Source: Vespa crabro (lineage: Eukaryota > Arthropoda > Insecta > Hymenoptera > Vespidae). Taken from it: DNA of 64,000 bases. Made by a program: the position numbers and the translations under genes. Under the pieces are notes generated by a model that saw nothing but the letters and a program-made list of their open reading frames with translations, had not been told where the DNA came from and searched no databases. Within the stretch, counting starts at the first letter, position 1, and every line of letters starts with the position of its first letter. The DNA lies in contig NC_060966.1 of NCBI RefSeq assembly GCF_910589235.1, positions 3,038,001 through 3,102,000 on the forward strand, written 5' to 3'. This document shows positions 13,722 through 25,725 of this stretch, piece by piece.

Positions 13722-15116
13722 AAATGTGCAAATTGACTAAAATGGCAGTTTTTTGTCGAACTATCCGTGAAGATGATAAGAACGTGCACGGAAAGGTAAA
13801 GAATGATGCTGATTGATCGTGGTGTATCAGATTATTCCGCTCGAAATGGTTAGATTCGATTGTATGTAAAGGATGCGAAACTGAATAACCATCGTACTGC
13901 TATATAGAAATCAATCTCATCTTTTAAAATTGAACTTTGTTCATTCAAATCAGATGGAAACGTTCAAAAACTATTTTTTTAATTATTATTGAATAAGATA
14001 AATTTTGTTTAGATCGTTATAATAGACACGTGGGAAAAAGACATTATTATTTCTTGAATGATTTTCATTTCTTCTCAGTTATCGGTTTATTCTGTCTTTA
14101 GATAGTATCGAATCATTTCTTGTCGTCAAGGTTGTCCCTTTTCCTTTTTTTTTTTTCTACATTTCACAATAATCATAGAAGGAGGCGCGCATTATTGAAT
14201 ATTCATAAATACGAGCGACGAGTCAGATTTCTTTCGACAATATTCTGCAACTTTTTCAAAATTTATTTTCTTCTCTTTTAATTTGCATGTCCTTCGTCTA
14301 CTTTTTTACCTATATGACCATAATGAGTAGATTAACATAATCTATAGAGTAGAGGCAGTTTTGCAAACTGATGTCAAGATTGTTATATTGTTCATTTTTA
14401 AAATTTTGATTATCTAAATGTCCGGTTAGTATGACTTTGAGACGATGAAGAATGATCGGACGTTCGAATTGGAGGGTTGTTAACGTAATTAAATGTTTTT
14501 TTTATAATTCATTCTGGATGAATAGAATAGCATTGGGTAATGTATTATTGAATGAGCTTATTTATCTGCGCTGTAAGTGATGGAATTATCGAAACGTCTA
14601 ATTTCTTCATTGAATCTTGAAACATTGAAATACTTCTTTATAAAATTTTCGACTTATAAAGTTGTCGAAAAAATGTTAACGATTAGGGGACTCAAAGTGT
14701 CTTTTTAAACATTGAATTATTTGAAGAAAGGAGTGTGGATAATTGTATAATTAAAACGGAATGGAAGAACTGACGAAAAAATTTTCACAAAAAATTGGGA
14801 TAAATATATATAATATTTTTTGAAAATGAAAAGTAATTATTCCTTAACGATGAATGCTACCTTTCCATTTTAATTAAAAATAACCGAGATAATAAGAAAA
14901 AGTATAATCTCAGATTAATGGAAATAATTTTATTTTTTTCATCACTGAAAATTTTACCGACCGTAGATAGGTAATTTCTGTTTGTATATCGTCATGCGTA
15001 TTTTCGACGGATATGTTATCAAGATTTCAATTCTAGTAATTTACTATACTTCACTAAATATAGTCTTTACAACAACCGTTGTTAGGGTAGACTTCTGTTG
15101 TGTCGATATGAGGTAA
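13722..15116 (+). repeat. Direct repeat unit, left copy (partner 20,443-21,836)
   Basis: About 1.4 kb matches 20,443-21,836 base for base with only a handful of differences by eye, such as changes near 13,745, a poly-T length change near 14,150 and single changes further on. The match runs on into the adjoining LTR to about 15,930. No coding region is supported. An older, inverted version is at about 1,780-2,960. Confidence 0.9.
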
Positions 15117-16190
15117 TGTTACTTATTTACATTGTGACGTCACCAGTAGCGTCTTGAATGGCTGTAGAGTATTCGAAGTGCTGTAGCTTTCCAATTACAC
15201 CAATCTAATCACGCGGATTTTTTTCGATTAATCCTTTTAGGAATCTTACACGGGAGCGAGGATCATTTTTCCTCTTTTTCTTTGACAACAGGGCAGTCAA
15301 ACTGCGCCAGGAAAGATTTACTTTAACTTAATTATTCGATGAAATGAGAAAGGCTCCGAATATCACTCCTTGCATCTATTTATCTTTCGAGGGTTCCTAC
15401 TACTGACCCCAGAATTGGTTCTCTCTTGTTAGCGTTAACTGAGGAATAATAGGGCGAAGCGATTCTCGGTATTCGACACCTATTCTTTCTCTTTTACGAA
15501 TTGATTTATTTGGTATAAAATCGGTGATGGAAATTTACAATTAATAACAAGATTATAAGTCTTAAGTATCGTAATTGCTAATTGTAAGGAACTGCGCTTA
15601 GCGACTGGCTGTAACGAACTAATGATAACGGCTGCGATGAATTTATCTAGACGACTGCGAATGATAAAGCCTTGACGATGAAGTGTTTTCTGCTGCGGGA
15701 TCTTCTGTAGTGTCTAGTCGCTAGGCGCGTATTGTGCACGCGCCTCGTTTGCACGCGTCTTTCTCGTGCGTTTTCCTGTCGTCAGGGGCTATAAGCCATT
15801 GCGTTACGCTTTCCCTGCATGTTCTTCCTTGGTTAGTTTTATCTCTGCACTTGTGGCTCTTGGGCGCACTCCGTCGCCAAGGGTGAAAAAATTATGACGC
15901 ATCTGCATTCCTGTACGTACTTTCTGTCCTCCATTGTTTTCTCGTATTTCTTTACTACATGTCTTATAGATAGTCCTATATATATTAATAATATATATTA
16001 ATATATATATTAGTAATAATATATATTAATTACAAGCGGCAAATGATTATTCTTATGGGAAAGATAGAGGAGAAACATATGAAAAATGGTATCGTTCTAC
16101 AAGCACACGTATGCGTGCCTATAAGGGTTTCTCTTCTTTAAAGTGTTTTTCATAATTTCTGATTGACCTACACACGAAGACTTGATAACA
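15117..16190 (-). mobile_element. Solo LTR of an LTR retroelement
   Basis: The unit begins TGTTA and ends AACA on the plus strand, giving the TG...CA ends of an LTR. It matches the LTR at 21,837-22,876. Its left 810 bases are almost identical to that copy, but the right 260 bases (from about 15,930) differ clearly, including extra TA-rich sequence at about 15,975-16,030. No polypurine tract or internal sequence adjoins it on the right, where spacer related to 1,430-1,735 follows, so it is read as a solo LTR. No clean target-site duplication is visible. Confidence 0.7.
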
Positions 16191-16838
16191 TTAATGTACA
16201 GTTGAATTTATGAACGCGATTAAAAATTTAAAGGATTAGTTACGATCGTTAGCGAATATCCAAAGAGAATTAATAGCAAGATTTCAATTTCTCTATGGTA
16301 AAGAAAGTATTAACGAAGAAAATTTATGGTTGCATGCTTTAATTGGCCGTTATGAAATAAGGGATAAATACAGGACGAGATTTATTTTACAGAAGGATTC
16401 TGTTGTGTCGATCCCAATAAACAAGAAATTATCTCGTTGAACGAGTCCTACTAAAATATTGGTCGTTTATAGAGATCTTATAATACTAAGATGTCACCAA
16501 TCTAGTCGTACTTGGTAGAATAATATTTTACTATTTCATTACGAAATGAATAATTGAATTCCTCTTTCAATCACGTTTACCTTGTCAGACATTGATCAAT
16601 ACAATATTCCTAATCCGATTAGATGAAATTTAGTACATTACCTCACAACATGACGGAAGGAAAAGGTTAATTAAAAGAACATTACAGAGAAGAAAATCTA
16701 TGAGGATGCATTTTTGTGATATTACTAGGAAAACAATAATTTATACAAACTTTGAATATAGCAATAATAACGATCTTCAAGGGGTATATTAATACATATA
16801 CATTATATAATGTTATATGATATGATAAGTAGATGGTT
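16191..16838. other. Spacer downstream of the intact P450, no gene
   Basis: This stretch matches about 1,430-1,735 in inverted orientation. It lies between the solo LTR and the 3' end of the intact P450 gene. No coding sequence is seen. Confidence 0.5.
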
Positions 16839-16844
16839 TTTATT
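16839..16844 (-). terminator. Candidate poly(A) signal of the intact P450
   Basis: AATAAA on the minus strand, about 150 bases after the P450 stop codon. Confidence 0.45.
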
Positions 16845-16925
16845 TTATCCAGATAATAATTAATTCTACTACAGATTGTATGCTATTACTCACAGAATTC
16901 GTTATGTATAAATATATTAATTATG

Positions 16926-16927
<2 letters not shown>

Positions 16928-16969
<42 letters not shown>
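16928..16969. repeat. (TA)n microsatellite in P450 3' flank
   Basis: About 21 TA units. A related TA-rich stretch follows the pseudogene stop codon at about 27,735-27,775, so the repeat seed is ancestral to both copies. Confidence 0.9.
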
Positions 16970-16972
<3 letters not shown>

Positions 16973-16995
16973 TGCATGTATATTCTATGTTTTAA

Positions 16996-19608
16996 TTAAT
17001 TTCTGTTTTCAAATTTTAATCTTATTGGTTTCGTCGGTTTTAATGTGATGTTCAACTTTACATCTATTTCTGCAATTTCTACTGACTTGTCTATTATAAA
17101 TCTAAATCTTTTTATCAGAGTAGCGAGTATTGTTGCCGTCTCCAGCATAGCGAAATGTTGACCTAAAAAAATAAAAGCAATTGGAATTGCATTTTATTTT
17201 GGAATTTTCTTGAATATACTTTCAAATAATCTATAGGAGTATGTAATTACCTATACAATTTCTTTTACTGTAACTAAATGGAAAGAAACACGTAGAAAAA
17301 TTTCTTTCCGGTAGAAACCTATCAGGATCAAATACTAATGGACGTGACCAATATTTCGCGCTTCTATGTAGATCATAGATGGGAAATACTGCTGAACATC
17401 CTTTCGGTATTGTCCAATTTGAAGTAACTTAATATAATTAATAAATAAATATTAGCACTATATAATACGTTCATATTATTAATAATGAAATATAAGACAG
17501 ACAAAACAATGAAAAGATGTGTATAAAATTATTTTGAATGCAGAGGTACCTTTTATATCTTGCGTCACTTTCCGGGCGATGATTGGAACTGCAGGAAATA
17601 GACGTAAAGTTTCCTTGATCACACGTTCCAAAAGTTTCATACTTTTAATATCATCATATGTCATTGGAATACTTTTCGGATCGTCCGAGCAGTAAATTTG
17701 ATTTAGTTCCTCATATACTTTGTTCTTTGTGATTGGATATGTGGAAGACAGGATAAGAAGTTAATATGAATATAATTTATGTCTGATAAGTAGTAACAAA
17801 TTATTAAGAAAATGTTATGTATAAGTACTTGAATTTCTGGGAATGAAGCAAGCATTAAGAGGACAAAGCTGATAGTTGTGGCTGTAGTTTCGCTTCCCTG
17901 AAATTAATATACAAATTTGCTAAATTGTTATTAATAAAAAAAATTGTATTGCAATTAAAAATAATAAATACAACTTACAGCTAAAAGTATTGTATTCATT
18001 TCATCGCGAATATCTTTCTCCGTATATCCTTCTTCTTCGTGCGATGTCTCCAATAAAAAATCTAAAAGTGTCTTCTGTTTTTGTCCTTGAAAGATGAACA
18101 AGAATCTATCATTAATGAATGACATGATTGAAAATTAAATTTTATTAAAGTTATATTGCTTATTTTTACCTAACTTTTCCGCCGTCAATTGCCGATTAAT
18201 TTTACTTCTTAACATAGATTCCCTTTTTTCTTTGATTATCTTTAGGAACAAAAAATAACGATATGTATAGAAAATATTATATTAAAATTTTTTAATTTTG
18301 AAAAGAAGTAATAGAATTTAGAAAATATTTGCTTTAATGATACCTTGTTTGATACATTATCCATGTAAGCCAAGCACGCCTGAAATTTCTTTCCTCTGGC
18401 AGTGTTATAAAATATAATGTTTGGATGTAACCATAATTTAAAGATTCTTTGTGTTGTAATATCCATCGCACTGAAAGTGCACACAAAATATGTTAGAACT
18501 GTACATAATATATTACATAAATAAAACTATCGTTATTACTACCATTTTATTGATTCAATTAATATATAATCTGGATTTGTCAGCAAATTTAGTTGCGTAT
18601 CCAGCGTAGCATCTTTCACCATGAAATTTTGCAAAATTATAGTAAATTCAAACAAATGTACATAAATTTTATAAACATTAAAGGTTTCTAAATTAAAATA
18701 CCATATATTATATTCAAAGTACAGCGAAAAGCATAATCAAAAATGTCTAATTCCTCTCCAACAAAAGTTTCCAATTTTTCCATTAATGCGATAGAATGAT
18801 TAATAAATACATCCATATATGACTTTATATTTTTCATAAGGAACATTTTATTTAAAACTTTTCGATGTGAATCCCATAGTGATGCTGAAAACAAATCAAA
18901 TGGAAAGCAGTTAGACTTTAATTTACATATTTCATTTATTTTACATAATTTACATATTACTTTAATTTACTTTATTTACTTAATTAAATATACTTTAATA
19001 TACATATTTTATTTAATTTGTTCGTCTATATTTATATGTATAATGTGGAAGATATATACTTTACCTGGAGCAGTTATCAAACCATTGCCCAAAAAAGGTT
19101 TCATTTTTTCATATTCCTTGCTTTTATCAATAATATTTGGACTTTTTAGTACAGTCTTCCGTAGTTTATTAAAAAAAAAAAAAAAAAAAAAAAATACAAA
19201 ATGAAAAGATTATGAATTTATTATAAATTATTCAAATAACGCTAATAAATCTTACCTTGATATATTCAGGATTTTCCACTATTACAAGTAATTTCGCGCC
19301 TATCCATACACGCCACAGTAATTGATAATTCTTACCACGATTTAGTATTTGTTTGAATAGAGCTAGAATAGAGATTATAAATAATTATTGGATGAAATAC
19401 TTAAATATAAAAGAATTTATGATATAAATTTACCTGTTGTGTCGCCAATAAACAGATGAGCATTTCCAATTATTGGAAATGCTTTTGGTCCAGGAATTCC
19501 TTTGATAATATTAAACATATGTAATATATTTAAAAAGTATTCTGCTATTCCATAGTATAGTCCAAATAAAATTATTAGAATAATAATTAATATTACGGTT
19601 AAATACAT
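16996..19608 (-). CDS. Intact CYP4-type cytochrome P450 (copy A)
   Basis: Twelve exons join in phase to 505 residues: 19,608-19,434; 19,362-19,256; 19,155-19,065; 18,884-18,702; 18,612-18,543; 18,470-18,344; 18,239-18,170; 18,085-17,979; 17,897-17,829; 17,724-17,550; 17,427-17,251; 17,162-16,996. All junctions used are GT/AG. Landmarks in order are an N-terminal membrane anchor (MYLTVILIIILIILFGLYYG), the hinge KGIPGPKAFPIIGN, the I-helix GSETTATTISF, the K-helix KETLR (ExxR), the meander FDPDRF, and the haem loop PFSYSKRNCIG with the cysteine ligand. Family role: an ER-bound monooxygenase using NADPH-P450 reductase. The substrate cannot be told from sequence; CYP4 enzymes act on fatty acids, pheromones or xenobiotics. 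It lacks the long CYP4G insertion. The haem loop is odd: the usual glycine (FxxGxRxC) is serine, although dead copies keep glycine. The ATG at 19,608 is the first in frame and sits directly before the anchor. Exon 11 uses the acceptor AG just before VTSNW. Confidence 0.93.
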
Positions 19609-20442
19609 GATGAATTGTATCAATAGGAATATATATAAACAACTTAAATATAATGAAATTAATCTTATATCCCTAATAATAATTGTTGGGATTTGCGGAT
19701 AATTTGATAGCACAGCGCAACGACTCCTACTACACTTCTGTCCTTACAGATACTGAGGGTAGAATAGAAAAGCGAGGAATATTTAAAGAAATCATAAATC
19801 TGACTTTGCTCACGTGATTACCGCTTACATCTGATATTTCTCTTTTGATTGGACAAGAACAGATTAGAAAGTTCGGAGATGGCACCAAAATTTGATTCTC
19901 TCCCCACTTCTTCTTAATACAAGGAATGCGAACATTGCATAATTAACTGGTTGTTAATTAATTCATCATTGGAATGAGGAATATGTTATAAATCCAATGA
20001 TTATTCGTTTTATGTTTTCATATATACTTCTGCTTTAATTGTGTGAATGTAGACAAAAGTTTAATTAATATTAAAAATTGAGTAGGTACTAAAAGATTTT
20101 TAAGATTTTATTCATCTTTAAGAAAATTAATTTATTAGTATTTAGAAAAAAGTATGAACTTCAATGTCTTTATTCATTGATCATTTATTGTATAGAATCT
20201 TATGAAATAATCAGATCCTTTTTTAGTTTTTACAATTCTTATTTTATGCCGTAAAGATACCACGTAAAAGGAAACACCTCTTCTGCTATGTACCATAAAT
20301 TTCCGTCATCATATGTGCCATGATGTAATCAATGTAGATATATTCTTTTATTTATGATATTTTTCTTCTTATTATTAATATAGTAATAGAAGTAGTATCT
20401 GAAATAATATAAAGTGAACTCCCACAGAAGAAAACATAGCTT
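19609..20442 (-). repeat. 5' flank of P450 A, duplicated at about 32,015-32,880
   Basis: The flank of copy A is nearly identical to that of pseudogene C, including the promoter. Differences are small indels (for example CTTCTT versus CTT near 19,910) and point changes. At 20,443 the similarity to the C flank stops abruptly and the 13,722-type direct repeat begins. Confidence 0.85.
19752..19816 (-). promoter_or_regulatory. Core promoter of P450 copy A
   Basis: On the minus strand, TTTAAATA at 19,787-19,780 lies 30 bases before a TCAGT initiator at 19,756-19,752. This is the usual spacing of an arthropod TATA/Inr promoter, with a start at about 19,754 and a 5'UTR of about 146 bases. A CACGTG E-box at 19,811-19,816 lies about 60 bases upstream. 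The same elements recur at copy C. Confidence 0.55.
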
Positions 20443-21836
20443 CAAATGTGCAAATTGACTAAAATGCGAGTTTTTGTGGAACTATCCGTGAAGATGATAA
20501 GAACGTGCACGGAAAGGTAAAGAATGATGCTGATTGATCGTGGTGTATCAGATTATTCCGCTCGAAATGGTTAGATTCGATTGTATGTAAAGGATGCGAA
20601 ACTGAATAACCATCGTACTGCTATATAGAAATCAATCTCATCTTTTAAAATTGAACTTTGTTCATTCAAATCAGATGGAAACGTTCAAAAACTATTTTTT
20701 TAATTATTATTGAATAAGATAAATTTTGTTTAGATCGTTATAATAGACACGTGGGAAAAAGACATTATTATTTCTTGAATGATTTTCATTTCTTCTCAGT
20801 TATCGGTTTATTCTGTCTTTAGATAGTATCGAATCATTTCTTGTCGTCAAGGTTGTCCCTTTTCCTTTTTTTTTTTCTACATTTCACAATAATCATAGAA
20901 GGAGGCGCGCATTATTGAATATTCATAAATACGAGCGACGAGTCAGATTTCTTTCGACAATATTCTGCAACTTTTTCAAAATTTATTTTCTTCTCTTTTA
21001 ATTTGCATGTCCTTCGTCTACTTTTTTACCTATATGACCATAATGAGTAGATTAACATAATCTATAGAGTAGAGGCAGTTTTGCAAACTGATGTCAAGAT
21101 TGTTATATTGTTCATTTTTTAAATTTTGATTATCTAAATGTCCGGTTAGTATGACTTTGAGACGATGAAGAATGATCGGACGTTCGAATTGGAGGGTTGT
21201 TAACGTAATTAAATGTTTTTTTTATAATTCATTCTGGATGAATAGAATAGCATTGGGTAATGTATTATTGAATGAGCTTATTTATCTGCGCTGTAAGTGA
21301 TGGAATTATCGAAACGTCTAATTTCTTCATTGAATCTTGAAACATTGAAATACTTCTTTATAAAATTTTCGACTTATAAAGTTGTCGAAAAAATGTTAAC
21401 GATTAGGGGACTCAAAGTGTCTTTTTAAACATTGAATTATTTGAAGAAAGGAGTGTGGATAATTGTATAATTAAAACGGAATGGAAGAACTGACGAAAAA
21501 ATTTTCACAAAAAATTGGGATAAATATATATAATATTTTTTGAAAATGAAAAGTAATTATTCCTTAACGATGAATGCTACCTTTCCATTTTAATTAAAAA
21601 TAACCGAGATAATAAGAAAAAGTATAATCTCAGATTAATGGAAATAATTTTATTTTTTTCATCACTGAAAATTTTACCGACCGTAGATAGGTAATTTCTG
21701 TTTGTATATCGTCATGCGTATTTTCGACGGATATGTTATCAAGATTTCAATTCTAGTAATTTACTATACTTCACTAAATATAGTCTTTACAACAACCGTT
21801 GTTAGGGTAGACTTCTGTTGTGTCGATATGAGGTAA
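20443..21836 (+). repeat. Direct repeat unit, right copy (partner 13,722-15,116)
   Basis: Near-identical partner of the block on the other side of the intact P450. The left junction joins it to the P450 5' flank at an AGCTTCAAATG sequence. A related AGCTTTAAATG stands at the start of the partner copy. No gene is supported inside. Confidence 0.9.
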
Positions 21837-23510
21837 TGTTACTTATTTACATTGTGACGTCACCAGTAGCGTCTTGAATGGCTGTAGAGTATCCGAAGTG
21901 CTGTAGCTTTCCAATTACACCAATCTAATCACGCGGATTTTTTTCGATTAATCCTTTTAGGAATCTTACACGGGAGCGAGGATCATTTTTCCTCTTTTTC
22001 TTTGACAACAGGGCAGTCAAACTGCGCCAGGAAAGATTTACTTTAACTTAATTATTCGATGAAATGAGAAAGGCTCCGAATATCACTCCTTGCATCTATT
22101 TATCTTTCGAGGGTTCCTACTACTGACCCCTGAATTGGTTCTCTCTTGTTAGCGTTAACTGAGGAATAATAGGGCGAAGCGATTCTCGGTATTCGACACC
22201 TATTCTTTCTCTTTTACGAATTGATTTATTTGGTATAAAATCGGTGATGGAAATTTACAATTAATAACAAGATTATAAGTCTTAAGTATCGTAATTGCTA
22301 ATTGTAAGGAACTGCGCTTAGCGACTGGCTGTAACGAACTAATGATAACGGCTGCGATGAATTTATCTAGACGACTGCGAATGATAAAGCCTTGACGATG
22401 AAGTGTTTTCTGCTGCGGGATCTTCTGTAGTGTCTAGTCGCTAGGCGCGTATTGTGCACGCGCCTCGTTTGCACGCGTCTTTCTCGTGCGTTTTCCTGTC
22501 GTCAGGGGCTATAAGCCATTGCGTTACGCTTTCCCTGCATGTTCTTCCTTGGTTAGTTTTATCTCTGCACTTGTGGCTCTTGGGCGCACTCCGTCGCCAA
22601 GGGTGAAAAAATTATGACGCATCTGCATTCCTGTACGTACTTTCTGTCCTCCTTTGTCTTCTCATATTTCTTTACTACGTGTCTTATAGATAGTTCTAAA
22701 TTATTTATTAATTACAAGCTGTAAATGATTATTCTTATGAGAAAGATAGAAGAGAAACAAATGAAAAGTAGTTCTACAAGTTGCTCTACAAGCGCACGTA
22801 TTCGTGCCTATAAGGTTTTCTCTTCTTTAAAGCGTCTTTCATAATTTCTGGTTGATCTATACACGAAGACGTGACACCTCCCTCCTTAAGTAAATCACTC
22901 GGAGTTCGCGTGCTCCGGTGATTTAATACCGCATGCTGCAGTTATTTTCTCAAGGATAGGGAATTTTACTGATGTCTTTGCGGTGGAGTTCGGTTTCGCA
23001 TCGCTTCCTTCTTAGCATTGGTCGTTCATATTCGACACTTACACTGGTTTCGTTGTCGTTCCTGATCTTGTCCTTGTGGCTCCTTGGTGGTCGTTGTCGT
23101 CCTAAGTGTAAAACAGATGTATCAATGAACTCCAGATTGCACTTAGCAGATGTAAATTTCAACTATACAGTTTGTGGAACACATATTCTCGGATAACCGC
23201 ATCAATATAAATTTGAATGCTCTTTATTACTATAAATAGTCCGATAACCCCGGCACTCACTGATCTGAACACTAAAAATCCTTGCCACTATTTCGAGAGG
23301 GTGTTCTCGTTTATTTTAGTGAGATCACCTTCTCCTAGTAGATTGTACAATGAGATGGTGTTTGGTGGAACAGTTGCTCCTCTCGCTATAATATTTAGAA
23401 GACTGTCTTTCAGCCGGGAACATGATGTGATCCTTTAGATTCTTCAGGTCTTTTCTGGGAGTAGATTCCGCTCGTCATCAAGTGGTACGTATACGTGACT
23501 GAAATATGAG
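21837..23510 (-). mobile_element. 3' end of an LTR retroelement with envelope-like remnant
   Basis: Read on the minus strand: an internal remnant (about 23,510-22,888), a polypurine tract AAGGAGGGAGG (22,887-22,877), then a complete 3' LTR (22,876-21,837) with TGT...ACA ends, of 1,040 bases. The internal part, read with one stop and a frame change, holds a patch with MFPAER near 23,425, then NIIARG and LYNLLGEG, and a hydrophobic segment (FLVFRSVSAGVIGLFIVI) before a basic tail. From memory this order resembles the C-terminal part of envelope-like glycoproteins found in some insect BEL/Pao-type elements; that placement is inference. A last open stretch ends at 22,950. Gag, pol and the 5' LTR are absent, so the copy is defective. 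Confidence 0.65.
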
Positions 23511-23999
23511 AGATAATGACAAATCAAATGATTATTAACATAACATGGACAAAAAATCTATAATTCACGTGATGCGGAATGTAACATTTGTTACTTTCTC
23601 CTATTGTTTAAATTTACATTCGGTCTGGAGAAGGAAACCTATAAAGGATACATTTTTGAGTTTGTACATATTTATATAATAATTTTAATTCAATGGAGTA
23701 TATTTAAGAATTTGAAAATTAGTAGTAAAAATAATATTGATTGGACATCAATTAATTATTAATTATATCAAATCATTTCAAATTATGAGGGATTGGTGGA
23801 TGATATTTGATTTATGCAGTTAGTACGTATTTATTTTGTCTGCATATTATCAATTACTATGCACAAAATTCCTTACCATCCATAAAAATAAGAAATAAAA
23901 GGAACATATAAAAGATGTAGAATAATTTAGAAAAATATGAATGTACTTATAAGACACGAATTTTTGTTATGAAGCAGTTACGTTTAATACTATACTGTA
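23511..23999. other. Intergenic, no supported gene
   Basis: AT-rich DNA between two retroelement relics. No feature recognised. Confidence 0.5.
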
Positions 24000-24330
24000 A
24001 TCCATTACTCGGTACTTTGTGATTCTTTCTTCTTTTATTCGTGCTTTTTACTTTTAAAATTGTCAGTTCGTTAATCATGGCTTCAGCCGTGTGAAACTAA
24101 AGATTCTCTATTTCCCGTTTACATTTAAATGCAACATTCAATAAGCGATCTAAATAATTTTTCCAAGTATTTAGTACTTCATTTGAGTCAGTAATAAAAT
24201 TATCGTTCTCATCTTTCACCAGTTCCGTTCTATCATGGAATCCTTTTAGAAAATTATTTATCACATTGTACATACCACGGACGTTACTGCTTTGACAATT
24301 TTTATCTATTTCTTGTCCTTTTTATACATA
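24000..24330 (-). mobile_element. Non-LTR retrotransposon ORF2 relic
   Basis: The minus strand translates to NVRGMYNVINNFLKGF, then RTELVKDENDNFITDSNEVL, then NTWKNYLDRLLNV, and after a stop HTAEA and a KSTNKRRKNHKVPSNG-like patch. This is the familiar linker between endonuclease and reverse transcriptase in insect non-LTR elements (canonical LVKDENGDLLADS, HTAEP, KSPGIDQIPAE). Stops are present, and neither the endonuclease nor the RT catalytic box was found. It is an inactive fragment. Confidence 0.7.
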
Positions 24331-25134
24331 TTGTTATTTTTTATACTTTTAATAATAATATTATTGTTAGTAATATTGTTATGATCTGACGTAGAGAAGT
24401 TTGAAGTGAACTCGGAACTAGATGACCGTCTTTAGACATTCATTAGAAATTTTGACACGTAAACATCGGTTGTCATCCGTCTTCTACGATAACCCTAACT
24501 AAGAGAACTTCGGAAATATCTGAATATTTTATTAAAAGAGTTAATCTGTTAAACTGTTCATTGTAAAAAAGGTGTTGTTTTTGTTATCAAAATATTTTGT
24601 TGTTTTAACGTGTGGTTGCGGATAACAATAAATTATTTTTAATATCTGTGTTTATTATCTAATGTACTTCAAGAATTAAAACTGGAAATTCTTATTTTTC
24701 TTATGAACAAGATAATTAATGATTATTGAAGTAGAAATACATATTATAATAAGAAACGAATGAAAATTTAATTACTCAAATTATTTATCAATCCAATAAA
24801 GAACCAAATGAATTAGATTTTATGCATCAGTGCTGTTGTCGCATTTATATTTTTTATAAGTAGTGTTATAAAATAATCATTATCGAGCGATCGTGCAAAA
24901 GAAACGTTTGCGTAAGCAAATTCCAATTGAATATACAAAGTCCATAGGCCACAAAATTTAAATAACCATTGTTTCCCTCTTCACTCTTCACTTTCACTGT
25001 TGCAGCAGGAAAATCGTAGGAGTTGCACTGTGTCTGAAACAGTGTCTGTAAATCACAAAATTTATAACCATAATCGCTAGTTTATTTTTATTTTATTAAG
25101 TTATTTCCTTACATTCTATTTGAATCAATTTATC
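24331..25134. other. Upstream flank of P450 pseudogene B, no gene
   Basis: AT-rich DNA. The core promoter found in front of copies A and C is not recognisable here. Confidence 0.4.
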
Positions 25135-25674
25135 ATGGAATTCACTGTAATATTAATTATTATTGTAACAATTTTATTTGCTCTATGGAATAGCAGATTC
25201 CTTTTTAAATAAATTACATATGTTTAATAAGATTAAAGGAATCTCTAGTCCAAAAGCATATCCAATTATTGTAAATGCTCATTTATTTATTGGTGATACA
25301 GCTGGTAAACTTGCATCTTATATTTTTTATATTGAAGCATTTTAACCGATATTTATTCATAATTTTTTTTTAGCTTTATTCAATCAAATATTATATCTCG
25401 ATAAGAATTATCAATTATTGTGGCATGTATGGTTAGGAACAAAATTATTTGTAATCGTAGATCCCGAATATATCAACATAAGATATATTAACGTTATTTT
25501 AATAATTTTTAATAATTTTATAATCTTTTTATTTCGTATTTTTATTTTTTTTTCGGAAAACTGTACTCCATAATCCAAATATTACTGATAAGAGCATGGA
25601 ATATGAAAAATTTAAACCTTTTGTGGGCAATGGTTTGTTAATTGCTCCAGGTGAAGTATATTTTTTACATTGTT

Positions 25675-25725
<51 letters not shown>

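Noticed and set aside
17421..17436. Apparent loss of the exon 11 acceptor in P450 copy A, where copy B has AGAAGG and A has TTCAAA
   Set aside because: The AG nine bases upstream is used in-frame (VTSNWTIPKG), matches the CYP4 family pattern, and is shared by copies B and C.
19609..19713. N-terminal extension of P450 copy A starting near 19,713
   Set aside because: The extension would begin with GTG, and the inferred transcript has its first in-frame ATG at 19,608, directly before the membrane anchor.
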